A stretch of DNA of 64,000 nt from Bolinopsis microptera (lineage: Eukaryota > Ctenophora > Tentaculata > Lobata > Bolinopsidae), in assembly GCF_026151205.1 (NCBI RefSeq), contig NC_087079.1:2010028-2074027 (forward strand), given 5' to 3'. A program made the position numbers and the translations under genes. The notes under the pieces are model-generated. The model saw only the letters and a list, made by a program, of their open reading frames with translations. It did not search any database and had not been told where the DNA came from. Within the stretch, counting starts at the first letter, position 1; the number at the start of each line of letters is the position of its first letter. Shown here piece after piece: positions 11,501 to 23,732 of this stretch.

Positions 11501-12876
11501 GACAAGAAAGTGCTGAAGAGTGATTCAATGGACGATATCTCCAGATCCCGGGCTGAACTCAACAAATCTCTCAACACTCTTACAGGTTGGTGCCATATCA
11601 GCATGTTACCTTGTTTACATTCACGAGGACGTTTATACGTCGGGACTGAAAATGGGACGAAACTATTCTGTCCTGAAGTCCTACCTAACCTTCACTAAAC
11701 GCCCTTTCCCTCTCAGATTTCTCCAAAAGACGAGTCCACTCCTCTTCCCAGAGTGGTCCAATAAAGCGCTCCTCCGCTCTGAGCAGCTCAGTTCCTGATC
11801 TGAGTGTCCCCCATAATCTCCCTCACCAAAATGAGCTGAGGTCTGCTAGCTCCCTTGCTAATCCTGTTAATAATCTACTGGATCATGTCAGCTCATCTCG
11901 TACTGGGTTAGCAAAGAGGTAAAGATATGAGCACATTCTCTTAATCGATTGACAAAAAGGATATCGCCTCCTTAACTATTTACGAACAGGCAACAAATGA
12001 AGATAATAAACTAAAATTAACATCTCCACACCCCTACAGTAGAGGAGCTACCACCTCCCTGCCCCGAACTGAGTCTCTAGTCTCCCCTGTCTCTGGGTAC
12101 TCCACCTCTGGGTGGTCTCTACCCCAGTATGACAAGGACTACGCTTCCTGTGATCCTGCTGAGCTGATCCGGGAGTGTGCTATCCTTGCTGCAGAGCTCC
12201 GCAAGTCTGAGAAAACGTAAGGCTGACACCCTTCTCCTGACAATGTTATCAAATCAGTTGTTTACCCTCCCCAACAGCGATTTTTCTATCCTTTCTCCGA
12301 AGACAGAGCGTCTAAGTTATAACTGTGACGTATGTAGCCCTAACTAAGTCTTAACTTCCCAATCCCTGCTCCTCAGTATACTGCAGTACAAGTCGATCAC
12401 AGAGAAGCTGCTGAACTTTGCAGCTAACGTCCAGAGCTCCTTCAAAGCAGAGGTCTCCAGGTCTCGGTCTCTGGAGAGAGGGACACCCCTGGACAGGAGC
12501 AGAACTAGACAGAGTCTCGCTACTGTCATACACGGGGCTAACAAAACGGTAATATTGTAGTGACCTTTCTGTCTTCCTAAGATCCTAGCTAACAATTGTA
12601 TCTTTATGATCGATCATGTGCACTGTCGATTGAAAATTAGGTAAAATAGGCGACAAGCCAAATTAGGATAATCCGGGGTAAATTAAACTTCAGTTTCATC
12701 TTCAACCCATCACTATCAGCCTTAAACCATTTCCCTCACAGATATTGGAAGCCCAGGAGATTATTCACGACGACATGCTTCCCGCGGGATGGGAGGAAGC
12801 CTTCACCGAGGACGGCGCGAAGTACTACATCAACCACTACTCACAGTCTACAAGCTGGGACCGACCTGTAGGGTGA
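8596..12876 (+). CDS. STXBP4: Syntaxin-binding protein 4 (Synip) homologue
   Basis: Thirteen exons with matching phases and no correction encode 750 aa: 8596-8688, 8836-8967, 9097-9183, 9348-9607, 9898-9986, 10229-10515, 10687-11005, 11145-11296, 11438-11585, 11717-11918, 12040-12216, 12377-12548, 12742-12876. PDZ1 spans aa ~20-104 (carboxylate loop GLGLKIFGG). PDZ2 spans ~237-322 (GLGMSICGG, then PGDELVSVNG). An EF-hand-like helix-loop-helix is at ~438-490 with the loop DADNKVRYADF. Ser-rich linkers and a helical segment (~640-700) follow, and a WW domain ends the protein (~718-748; GWEEAF, YYINH, TSWDRP). PDZ plus C-terminal WW is the STXBP4 architecture. In vertebrates it binds syntaxin-4 in GLUT4 vesicle fusion; that role here is inference. 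PDZ2 is the closer match to the single vertebrate PDZ, so the first is an extra or ancestral domain. Confidence 0.9.
10579..10614. mobile_element. Minimal pogo/Tigger-like MITE remnant (inverted repeats only)
   Basis: A 13-bp inverted pair, CAGTAATACCCCG and CGGGGTTTTACTG (one mismatch), separated by 6 nt and flanked by TA on both sides. CAGTAAAACCCCG-type ends with a TA duplication are typical of Tc1/mariner-pogo elements. It lies in the STXBP4 intron between the PDZ2 exon and the next. Nothing remains between the ends. Confidence 0.55.
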
Positions 12877-14134
12877 GAGGTCGTCCTTTTCTCTCTTTGG
12901 AACCCAAAAGGGAAGTCATTAAGTGCGAATTGAGGTTCATCTGTGATGTGTTCAGAGGTTTATATGATTTAGTTATGACAACAAGTGGCAAGTAGACACA
13001 CGTCTTGGCTCTACAATCTACATTTATTATGGTAGATGATAAGTATTCTTAAATCTTTATTGAGATTATCACACATGATTATGACACGAGTGACAAACTT
13101 AAGAGCAGCTAAATGACTTACTTATTATTGTAATAGATTATACATTATGATCTTATGATAGAACAACTTTCTGAGCAAAATATTCTAATGGTATTTGAAC
13201 AACTTTGGCTTCACATTTATAAACTGTACTATCGGTTAAATTATCGATACTTACATACATATATCGGCATGCTGCTTATTCTTAAACTGCTAGTTTCTTT
13301 ATATCACCTTTATTTTTACTGCCAAATTACAAATATATCTGGAAACTCCGAAATTAAACAATCAGAACCTTCAGAATGGGATATCTTTTCTCGGTTACTA
13401 TTTTTAAAGTGCTTGATTTGTATTTCTATTCGAGTTATATTACATATTTCCTCCGAAGAAACTTCTTGTTATTTTAACTTTTCTCTGAACTTCTTTAGGG
13501 TTATTCACCATGACCATGGAGTATTGTAATTTAATAGTAAAAATTAGCATCGAAAAGTTGTTTTAAACTATTATATCCCTCAATATCGAGTTTGTTGAAA
13601 ACAATTATGAATCATTGTTCCACAGTTTTTTGTAGACTAGAAACTGATCTTTGTGATCACGTTTCCAGTTTACTATTCGCAGTTCTTGTACAGTAAATAA
13701 GATATTAAGCTATGTCGCAATGTTATAAATTCAATCAACATATGAAAATTACTGTCCATGATTCGTCATAATGTTACCATACAATATTTTCTGTTCAATG
13801 ATAAGAAAAGAAGGCGTCTCTAGAGCCGATAATGAGATCACGAAAACGATTATTTAGAGCAGGCTGTTAGTAAAATCTCGTGAGGTTGTCATTGTGTTAG
13901 ATTCAGCAGAAAATTGTGCGGAATATAACATATTTCGAGCTATTGCATACTGCATAGTTTAATAATCAAGATACAAACCTTTACAGTGAAATATTGACTA
14001 GAACAATGACATTTTTATACATTCAACAAGATTTGTGGGCTAACAATCCACATATCAAAATTAAAACATCTACTATAACTAATAGCTTGAACGTCTAATT
14101 TTTCCACCGCGACTCTACGAGTCTTATCTTTATC
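12877..14134. other. Convergent intergenic region
   Basis: Lies between the 3' ends of the plus-strand STXBP4 homologue and the minus-strand Ig gene, so it holds both 3' UTRs. It is AT-rich with no repeats or splice-supported open frames. A 124-codon frame at 13155-13529 has an AT-driven composition and no domain. Confidence 0.5.
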
Positions 14135-17100
14135 TCATGGTAGGTCAGGACTATTTTCGTCAGTCAGGGTGATCGTCTTCACTATCTCCGCATTTTCCAC
14201 CTCTTTAGTCGGAGATTTTGCCGGAACTGAGTATCTGCAAAGCATTGAAGTTAAGCTTCAAACTACTTGGTGTGCAGTTTCACTCAATACTTATAATTGT
14301 GGTGAGGATTGGTTTCTCCTTACAGAGTAGGTTGAGACTATAGTTGATTAATTTGTTATTGGGAGTTTAGAATCGTTTACCCACGGAAGCGAATGTTCTT
14401 AATGTGAAAGGAATTTAATGAATACAGTTAAAGAAGTAAAGAGTGAGGTAAATTTAATTGAAACGGTCAAAAAATGAAACAAATTTAATGAAAGAAATTT
14501 TAATGTACGATACCAACCTGAAAGACTCACATTTTGTCATCAGCAGCGTCGACTTTAAGGACAGTCGCCCCAAGGATCTTCCCATCACTGTGCTGCAGTG
14601 AATATCAAGTTCAACATACAAAGGGATTAGACAAAGCAAAGGTAAACACAGCTTTAATACAAGCCAGCCGTAAAGTAAACGGAAACCAGATCAAGTTCAA
14701 CAGGCTAATTATTTAACGTGCTCTTTATGGGACGACTATGGGACATTTAATTTATTCAATTGACTAATTTGAAATTACATATTACGGCAGTAGCAATATT
14801 GACTGCCTATGTCTGTTTTTTTTTAAAACTTACATTTTGCTGTCGTTGCATGTAGGTATAAAAGAAAACGGCGCTGATAAAGATGACTCCTAAGATCACC
14901 ACGACGCAAATAAGGGCAACACCCCAAGTCGGCAAGCCGCTTTCGTCTGTCACAGCACCTGTTTCTCCGCTCCCGCAATTCTCTTTCCCTGATAGAGAAC
15001 AAGTTCATTAAGTAATGTTCAAATAATTCTAATCATTATTTTTGAAATCATTATCTTATCATGAAATTTCCCTGATAGAGAACAAGTTCATTAAGTAATG
15101 TTCAAATAATTCTAATCATTATTCCTGGAATCATTATCTAGTTATCTTATCATGAGATTTCCCTGATAGAGAACAAGTTCATTAAGTAATGTTCAAATAA
15201 TTCTAATCAATGTTTATAAATCAAGGATTCATAAAAAGCGATTTAGTGCGACCGTATTAGTAACGCTAATGGCAAAGAAACGCCGTCACAATCACAACAT
15301 GTTTACCATAAATATTTAAATATTTAAATAGATTTTGGTGTTGGTTTTTTCTATGAGTGATTATAATCTGGGTGAGAGGAACCATGGGAACGAGAAGAAA
15401 ACTTACACAACCTCATGCTAATTATAGAGCATCAACACAAGTTTTATACACCCTAATCGTCATTCAAAACTGTTCACTAGTTGAGGTAAAAATTGGAGTC
15501 CTGGTCACAATTTTAGTTTACTGATCAGAGCAGCTATATTAAACACAATTTAAATTGAACTTAAAAGTACAGAATTTACTGTCACTGGAATTTAGAACAT
15601 CTGTGAATGCCAAATACCGGCAACCGTACAAGAATGATTTACTACAAACCACAGTGCAGTAGTCGAAATCAATCCGAAGAGAACAAAGATTGCAATAGAG
15701 TAAAATCTAAAATAAGCGAATCTAATATTTTACATATTTTATTATTACTTGTTCAGTCAGTATAATGCTTCGACCATATTGTTAACATCAAAACAATGGG
15801 AATATTTTATTCATTCAAAATAAACGCGAGTACTCCCAGAAATTATAGCACACCCTGTACAGACACCCTGTAGATTGATTATATTTTTCATACTGCGTCT
15901 ATTTCTATTTCTTTGTCTTACTACCATGACCGAGCTATAAATTAAAAGCTATTAAATATTGTACTATCGCCTTATCAAAACCTTTGACGTATTAAGAAGT
16001 TGCTAGAGACAACCACAAAACCGATTCTTGAGAACTAAGACTCAACCTATTTTAGAAATTCAGCCTTGGCAGAGGGAAATGCTGCAAACAATGAATTCTT
16101 TTTCCAGCAGAAGATTAGGAAACAGCGTTAGAACACAACAGAGATATGCAATAATCCACTAACCTGCAGGTACTTTTACAATCTTCTCCTCACTAGTAAC
16201 ACAGCTAGTAGCAGCAGCACACTTCACCACGCACTCAGAGCACAGTTTCTTCTTGTTCAACTTCATCCACCTCGTCACACTCTCATCACATGTTCCTGGT
16301 GTAGGTTATTAATCATACTCTCCAAGCTATAAAACGCATGCCCATATAAAATATAAATATTTCTTTATCTTTCTTAAACTTGTTGAACTGCTTAACTTGT
16401 ATGTACGATTGTTCACAAATTATCAGACTCATCAAGATATTGGAAGGGTCTGATGTTTGCTATAAGTCTGACAGGTTCTTTAGGAGATTCCCACAACCTG
16501 TCAGTCACAACCTGTCAGCCACAACCTGTCAGCCACAACCTGACAGCCACAACCTGTCAGCCATAACCTGTCAGTCACAACCTGTCAGCCACAACCTGTC
16601 AGCCACAACCTGTCAGCCATAACCTGTCAGCCACAACCTGTCAGCCATAACCTGTCAGCCACAACCTATCAGCCACAACTTCTCAGCCACAACCTGTCAG
16701 CCACAACCTGACAGCCACAACCTGTCAGCCATAACCTGTCAGTCACAACCTGTCAGCCACAACCTATCAGCCACAACCTGTCAGCCATAACCTGTCAGTC
16801 ACAACCTGTCAGCCACAACCTATCAGCCACAACCTGTCAGCCACAACCTATCAGCCACAACCTGTCAGCCACAACCTATCAGCCACAACCTGTTAGCCAC
16901 AACCTGTCAGCCACAACCTATCAGCCACAACCTGTTAGTCACAACCTGTCAGCCACAACCTATCAGCCACAACCTGTCAGCCACAGCCTGTTAGCCACAA
17001 CCTGTCAGCCACAACCTATCAGCCACAGCCTGTTAGTCACAACCTGTCAGCCACAACCTGTCAGCCACAGTCTGTTAGCCACAACCTGTCAGCCACAACC

Positions 17101-20100
17101 TATCAGCCACAACCTGTTAGTCACAACCTGTCAGCCACAACCTATCAGCCACAGCCTGTCAGCCACAACCTGTCAGCCACAACCTGTCAGCCACAACCTG
17201 TCAGCCACAACCTATCAGCCACAATCTATCAGCCACAATCTATCAGTCACAATCTATCAGCCACAATCTATCAGTCAAAACCTGTCAGCCACAGCCTATC
17301 AGCCACAACCTATCAGCCACAATCCACATGCTAAATATTCTTGACTTGTTGTCACATGCTAAATACCCTTGTTGTCTGGCTCTCACCCGTGTTATCAGAG
17401 ACCTCCACCACAGCGTCAGTGTACTCCATACACCCGCCCACATCAAACAACACGTTCAGTCCTAGCTTTTCTTGCAGAGTCTCGGGGATGGAGTCCAGTT
17501 TAGATGTGCAGGTGATGGTGACGATGTCTCCCCCACTCTCTGTCAGCTCCACAGTCGGGGCTGTCTTGTAGTCTTCTGGTACTGCAGGTGTTAAACAGGC
17601 GTTACAGTTCTACATTTAACAGTAAGAATGTGTATCACAGACATTTTTCTGTTTGATCAATATCTATTGTTAACTTCAATCAGGGGTACACGATGCAACG
17701 TTGGTACGTGCTCTCCTGGCTACAACATTCCTCATCACACTCTCCGTGCAGCGCTTAATCCTTGAAAGCTTGTAAAACAAACCATGACTTAAGTTAATTG
17801 TGTTATCAACAAAACTCACACACTGAGACAGCTAGTATCTGCTGCACTGAGTACAGATTATCAATGTACTTAAAGTTCTGAAGGTAGTGACACTGTTCAT
17901 CTCCCTTCACTTCCATTCCTAGAGAAGAGCTAGACACCGTCTGAAATATTGTAGAATGTAGAGTCTACAATATAGACCTTAGTGAGTGGTTATATAAAGT
18001 TGTTCTTGAGCTGTTTAATAATTGAATGATTCCATTGAATTGGAATGTTTTATCGAGAATTGTCCACACTTGTTATTTTTTAATCGTGTGTGTTCTTTAA
18101 CATTTTATCTTACGTATCCTTCGGTGAACTTGTTGATAACAGCATTGTCCACTTTCCAGAAGTAACTGGATCCAGCCAATACCTGTTCAAATGAGATCAG
18201 TTTATCAAAATTCAAACTGGTGGTTACGTCAATCAGAATCACAGACCTTAGTGGGTACCGAATATACCAGTGCTAGGGATATACTGAAATAGCTCTACTC
18301 TCTTACTATCAACTTAGATTAAAATAACCCACGTTAAGAGCAATAAGCCGGCTAAATGAGATATCAATACTTGGCACTAGTCCAAATTACGAAATAATTC
18401 CATATTAACCTGAACTACACCAGTACTGGAGACATCAGCAGTAAGCAGGTTGTCAATACCAACTGTTACACTGCTGTTAGACACCCCACACTGTAGCCCC
18501 GTGGGTATGTGCCCACTTTTAGGGATGATGGGAGCTTGGTGCAACTCGTTTATCAGAATAGAGTGCACTCCTTTCTGGATCTGATGTGATTTTAGTGATT
18601 TTATTATAAGTGTTATATAAGCTAAAGGGTTTAACTACGTATCAGTAACAATCAGGATCTTTAGTTACCTTAAGTTTCCTTATACTGATCTAACCTGGCA
18701 TCTGAAGGTGGTTCCTGCTAGACTATAATCCCTGGTGAAGGTGAGACTCCTCCCGTTGTTGCTAACTTGGAAGTCAGCACTACTCGTTATGTTCTTGTAC
18801 GCAATAACACCTGGTAATGAGGTCCATATAAAGATTACAGTAGTTTTAACTAGTGGGGAAGCTTTCGATGGTGGACTTAATTCTTAATTCTCGAAATTTG
18901 ATTGCTTTTAAGATCTTCTACGGAAGTGTTTAGCCGCTAAAACCATTTCACTATCTGACAGCTATAGACTTCTATAGTACCAATACAAAAGTTAAAGATC
19001 TTACCCACATTTGATCTGACGCATGTGTTAAATTGCAAAGATCTCTCTAGTTTCTAATTTCTTACCATCCACACTCTCAGCTTTCTGCCAGTAGTGTTGA
19101 GCCGTCTCCCCAGCCACAATGTTAGACCCCAGACAGGTAAGAGTGGTGGTGTCTGTGTCGTTGAAGAGGAAGGCGGGGTTCTGAACCTTGCTCACTATCC
19201 GCAGACTCTCACTCACTGAGGTTTGTGTGATTCCTGGAGGGAAGTGCTGTTAGTGCCTCACTAAACTATCTGATGAGGGTGGAAAATGGAAATCAAGACT
19301 GTAAATATTCCACTATTTTACAACTTGTTGCAGCTTTTTTTTCTAAAACTGCAACTTTCTTTCGCTTTGTTATTGAGAACGTTAACCTCAATATGAACTA
19401 AAAACTAACCTGAGCTAGCCACAGTGTGAGAGGCCTACATCCTTCTGATTAACAACACCCAACAAAGTCTGATGTTGAACAGCACACTTATACACCCCTA
19501 CATTATCAGCCTTGAAGTTCATTATCACCAACATCCCTACTGAGTACCCAAACTTTGCTGCGAGTTATCATTCAGTTAGTTAGCTAATTAATTAAATAAT
19601 CTGTCAGATTTTAAATAATCTGTCAGATTTCTAGTTTTATTGACGTTATTTAAACATTTAAAATTGAATTTGGAGCCATCAACTTCTTGTTTCTTTTAGC
19701 TGTCTTTGCTTTTTGTTTTATCCACCCTTAAAGAATAGTGGGTTAAACTTAAACTAGCTAGCTGAATTGTAATTTAATTCTAGCTCACGATACATGGATT
19801 GTCTTACCATCAGTTGAAATTATGGTGTTTTGAACCACAATCATATTTGCTTGATTTGATATAGCCGTTGCGTTAGAGTCAGCGTCTTTGGAATATATCC
19901 ATACCTGCAAATTCATTCAATCATTGATGCAACACGTTTAACTTGTTTAATCGATTCCAGGCATAAAGAAACTAAGGAGTTAATTCAAGCTCCTGCCAAA
20001 TAAATCACTGGGCATAGCAGTCGAATCAATATGTATTCAGGTTGAAAATAAGGACTTTCTGATATTAAATTTGATAACTTTATTTTCGTTATAACTAGTC

Positions 20101-21870
20101 AAAGTTCTATTATTTCTGTAGTCGAGTTAAATATTTGGTACATACTGCAGTAGAGGGTGGGTTGGTGGTTGGCAGAGCACAGGCTAGTTTCACTTCAGCG
20201 GTGCCAATGTCTACTGAGTGGGACTCACTCACCATTTCACCGGCTGGTGCTACATACTCTGAAAGAACATCACCTGTTCTTCAAACTATAGTCTATCTTT
20301 CTCATTATTTCATCAATAATAGTCTTATATAAACTATCTATATACTTTCAAGCAGATCCGAAATGTTGATAATTGTCGTGTAGTAAACTAATTTAAAAAG
20401 CATATTGCTTATCTAGCCGAATAGATGTTATTAAAAGTAAAACCAACCTTTAAAAAATAAAAAAATAAAACCAAGAAACAAAGTGCGCAACTCACTCTGA
20501 ACATCCACCGCCAGGACGTTACTATACAAAGTAGCCACAGTCTTCACAGCCTCATCAGCCCCCTCCTTCACAGTAACAACACATTGGTAGAAATGAGAGT
20601 CGTGCTTCTCCAGGTTCATCTCACTCGACCACGTCACCTCGCTCAGATCACACACTTCAAATGTGCAGTTTATCTGGGGGAACAGCTGGATGAAGATTTG
20701 ATCAAATAAATTCATTAATTTGCTTTCAGCCGAAAACGTTTATGTTTAATGTTATTCCCTCGTTCTACAAGAGTTGCATTTTAAAGACTGTGGGTACCTG
20801 TTTAGCATCTGAAGCCATGCTAGCCAAGGATTGCCCTCCCACTTTGCTCGACTTGTACCATTTGTACTCTAGAGTCAGTCCATCTGAATCTCCTGATCAA
20901 ATTGAGATTTTATTTTTCATATTGGAGAAGTTCTATTAGTGCTTCCCTTCGCTGCAAGGCTACACCTTTACTCTTTATAATTAAATTGCTAATTTATTCG
21001 TTAATGCCATACTTCAATCATGCCACCCTTGAAAACCCTGACCATTTATTCTGCTGTCAGATCACATATAGCGTAGAAAATAGAAATGTTAATATTTGGG
21101 TGGAATTTGCAATTTCTGGTATTTTCGGGTATTTATGTCCATTAAGATATAAGAGCAGTAAATTATTAACATTGGTTCTAAAGAATTAAGCCTCAGAAAT
21201 GTAAAGCACCTCTCTAATCAGAATCTAGAAGGGAATTTGCCCTGCAAAGGAATAAGTTGCGAGCTTACGCTTTCAATTTTATTGTGCTTCCCTATAATAT
21301 TAGAGCAGAGAAAGTTAATTATATAGTAGAAACCTAAGGAACAGTTAAGCTTGACGTTGGCGTTCTCCACTGCTGCACACTTGTGTCCATTAAACAGCGA
21401 TACAACTTTGTTATCTTCAGGCTCGCATCCCAGCCACAAATCTGAAGAATTTATATACATTTTACTTTAACGTATTTTGAATTGGCAGGAAAACGTTATA
21501 TTAATGCTCTTTTGGATTTAAACAGCTGATAAGAATATTGCACGTTGTTCAAATATCGACATGTCTGTAATAGTAAATTGTACAACTATATAGTAGTACA
21601 AATGATATAAATAGTATAACAAATAATATAAACAGAACTTACCGAAGGCCCTGCAGCGACTACAAGCTTGCTGGGACTCTCTGAATTGAAGATTTTCATT
21701 GTTTAAATGCAATTAAGTAATTGGTGATGGTAATTAAGTATAGGTAATTGTGTTTAGCTAAACTAAGGTGGTCCGTACTGTCTAATCAGCTAAACACAGA
21801 CATGTTTTAAATATTTGATTTTTCACCTTGCCGCAAGGAGAAGAACCACGGTAAATATAATGGCCCTCAT
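14135..21870 (-). CDS. Single-pass Ig-superfamily membrane protein
   Basis: Eighteen phase-matched exons give ~706 aa: 21870-21827, 21680-21643, 21441-21334, 20892-20798, 20685-20496, 20258-20146, 19904-19808, 19557-19410, 19233-19066, 18810-18695, 18580-18410, 18182-18114, 17940-17820, 17581-17387, 16295-16164, 14988-14834, 14592-14531, 14234-14135. One extra base at ~19434 (GG) must be dropped in the eighth exon. A signal peptide (MRAIIFTVVLLLAA) fills exon 1. Ig-like signatures follow: KLNCSL, EYKWYK and HFYQCVV; KLACAL and VWIYSK; DNVGVYKCAV; TLTCLGS, HYWQKA and TFRCQ; more divergent domains after these. A Cys-rich linker precedes a transmembrane helix at ~623-648 (WGVALICVVVILGVIF), then a ~55-aa acidic tail with a possible tyrosine motif (DDKIYSVP). 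Several Ig domains are split by phase-0 introns between the Cys and Trp. Adhesion or receptor function is inferred; I recognise no specific orthologue. Confidence 0.75.
14986..15195. repeat. Three-copy 80/90-bp direct repeat carrying a splice acceptor
   Basis: Copies start at about 14986, 15067 and 15158 with TTTCCCTGATAGAGAACAAG and run on to TTCAAATAATTCTAATCA. The first overlaps the 3' splice site of the transmembrane-encoding exon of the Ig gene, so the other two carry duplicate acceptors (TCTATCAG then GGAAA on the minus strand) in the upstream intron. Confidence 0.85.
16491..17325. repeat. 14-bp minisatellite, ~60 units, in an Ig-gene intron
   Basis: Unit CCACAACCTGTCAG with common variants: TATCAG, GTTAG, CCATAA, GTCACAA. 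It lies in the intron between Ig-gene exons 17581-17387 and 16295-16164. Each consensus unit carries TGTCAG (complement CTGACA), the core bound by TALE homeodomain proteins of the TGIF/MEIS type; function is not implied. Confidence 0.95.
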
Positions 21871-22145
21871 TCAGCTCCACAAATCGTCTGTCTTGTCGTG
21901 CAATTTAAAAACGTGTTACACTAAAATCAAACTCAGAAAGCACAAAGGTTGAGTATTGGTTAGGTTAGCACAATTCTCTTACTGTCTTTGAGAAAACGAG
22001 TGTATTGATCACGTGAGATTGTGTAAATGACCGGAAATATATGATGCTTTTACGCTTGCACTTTTCTTTTTTCCCAACACTTTTCCACATAATATTCAAA
22101 TTGTAAATTTCTTTGCTGATCACGTACTTTACTTACAACTTACTG
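21871..22145. promoter_or_regulatory. Upstream region of the Ig gene
   Basis: The 275 bp before the Ig-gene start codon, up to the mobile-element copy at 22146. This is the likely promoter or 5' UTR. It is AT-rich, and I see no convincing TATA box; position is the only evidence. Confidence 0.25.
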
Positions 22146-23005
22146 AAACTCACGACAAGGCCAAGACGACCCAAATCAAAATTGATAATAATTATTTCTT
22201 CTGATGATATTAAATCAATGATATGTTAAGGATTCCAATTTTTATTCCGGCTGTACTCCAGGCCTTGAGGTTCAGGCCTTGCGGTTCAGGCCTTGAGGTT
22301 CAGGCCTTGCGGTTCAGGCCTTGAGGTTCAGGCCTTGCGGTTCAGGCCTTGAGGTTCAGGCCTTGCGGTTCAGGCCTTGCGGTTCAGGCCTTGAGGTTCA
22401 GGCCTTGCGGTTCAGGCCTTGAGGTTCAGGCCTTGCGGTTCAGGCCTTGAGGTTCAGGCCTTGCGGTTCAGGCCTTGAGGTTCAGGCCTTGCGGTTCAGG
22501 CCTTGAGGTTCAGGCCTTGCGGTTCAGGCCTTGAGGTTCAGGCCTTGAGGTTCAGGCCTTGAGGTTCAGGCCTTGAGGGTCAGGCCTTGCAGTTCAGGCC
22601 TTGAGGTTCAGGCCTTGCGGTTCAGGCCTTGAGGTTCAGGCCTTGAGGTTCAGGCCTTGCGGTTCAGGCCTTGAGGTTCAGGCCTTGCGGTTCAGGGCCT
22701 GAGGTTCAGGCCTTGCGGTTCAGGCCTTGAGGTTCAGGCCTTGCGGTTCAGGGCCTGAGGTTCCCAAGCCAGTTTTTTTTATAAATTCTCATATCCGAAC
22801 CTTTCAAATTCTGAAAAGACAATCAAACAACAATTCATATCCCACTAGTCACGTGAGGGATTTATACTTGCAATTTTAAATGGTATAATGAACATGAGAC
22901 CAAATCAATTGAAAAGACAAGATCAATTGATAAGACCAAATCAATCAGTGAAAATTTGTTGAAAAAAAAATTAGAATCTTAGCATAAAATATCAACCCAT
23001 TTTTT
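22146..23005 (+). mobile_element. 5'-truncated copy of a minisatellite-bearing mobile element
   Basis: About 110 bp before and 240 bp after the 14-bp array are nearly identical to 33139-33608. Shared landmarks: ACTCACGACAAGGCCAAGAC at the left, CACGTGAGGGATT on the right, and a common end at CAACCCATTTTTT. In the other copy the same left segment is the end of an ORF, so this copy has lost its 5' part. The two differ mainly in array length (~36 against ~8 units). No clear target duplication is seen. Confidence 0.75.
22259..22763. repeat. 14-bp minisatellite, ~36 units, inside the mobile element
   Basis: Unit CAGGCCTTGAGGTT, mostly alternating with CAGGCCTTGCGGTT, so much of the array reads as a 28-bp higher-order unit. 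Rare variants: GGGTC, GCAGTTC and GGGCCTGAGG. The last also closes the other copy, which shows that the array edge is shared. Confidence 0.95.
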
Positions 23006-23732
23006 CCTTTTCACCCTTTTGAAAAAAGGCAATAGTGAAAGGTTACGAATGGAAGTTTTTGCAGAAAAACGTGGATTTTGGAGATAGCAGTAGGCGGGTC
23101 TGAATATGATGTCATTCCGTCCGTTACCATGCAACGAAAAAGTTGCGCGCGCGCGAGGATTGCTTGCGGAGATGTGATGTATAGATAGCCTGTGATCTAT
23201 GAATGCGCGGCGCGACTGTGTTTTAATGCATATGATGCATGTAATGTATAATATTACTATTAGGTAATACGCCCAATTTGTACGTGGCACGCATAGTGTA
23301 TTGATGTGTACACGAGTATAGTTTACCTTTGCTGATAATTTCTTGAATTACAGATACAAGTTAAGTTCTACGGCAATTGAACTGAATTTCAAGTGTTTGA
23401 TGCATAATTTATCAATATTATTATCATGAAGATTGAAGTGAGCTGATTGGAGCTTATACTTAAATTTATAGTAAATGTGAAATTGGAAATCTAGCGTCCG
23501 CCAAAACAAAACAACGGGCGCAATTTTTGTTGTTTTTGTAGTAATATTGAAAGTATCAAAAATATAATTATACATTTTATCGAAATAAACGAACTCAAAT
23601 CAAATTGTCCACAAATTACGCTTAGGGGGAGGAGGTTTGGAAATGCTTACTGTAGTTTCTACACACTAGCTTTGTGTTAAGTAGCTTACAGGGGGGAGGT
23701 GTAGGTCTAAATGGCCAAATAATGGCTCACCT
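23006..23732. other. Intergenic stretch
   Basis: Unique AT-rich sequence between the mobile-element copy and the 34-bp array. It contains a short GCGCGCGCGCG run near 23145. Open frames on the minus strand (22979-23290, 23348-23575) lack domains and splice support. Confidence 0.4.

Noticed and set aside
13155-13529. 124-codon plus-strand frame
   Set aside because: AT-driven composition (Tyr, Leu, Ile, Asn), no domain, no splice sites, and it lies in the 3' region between convergent genes.
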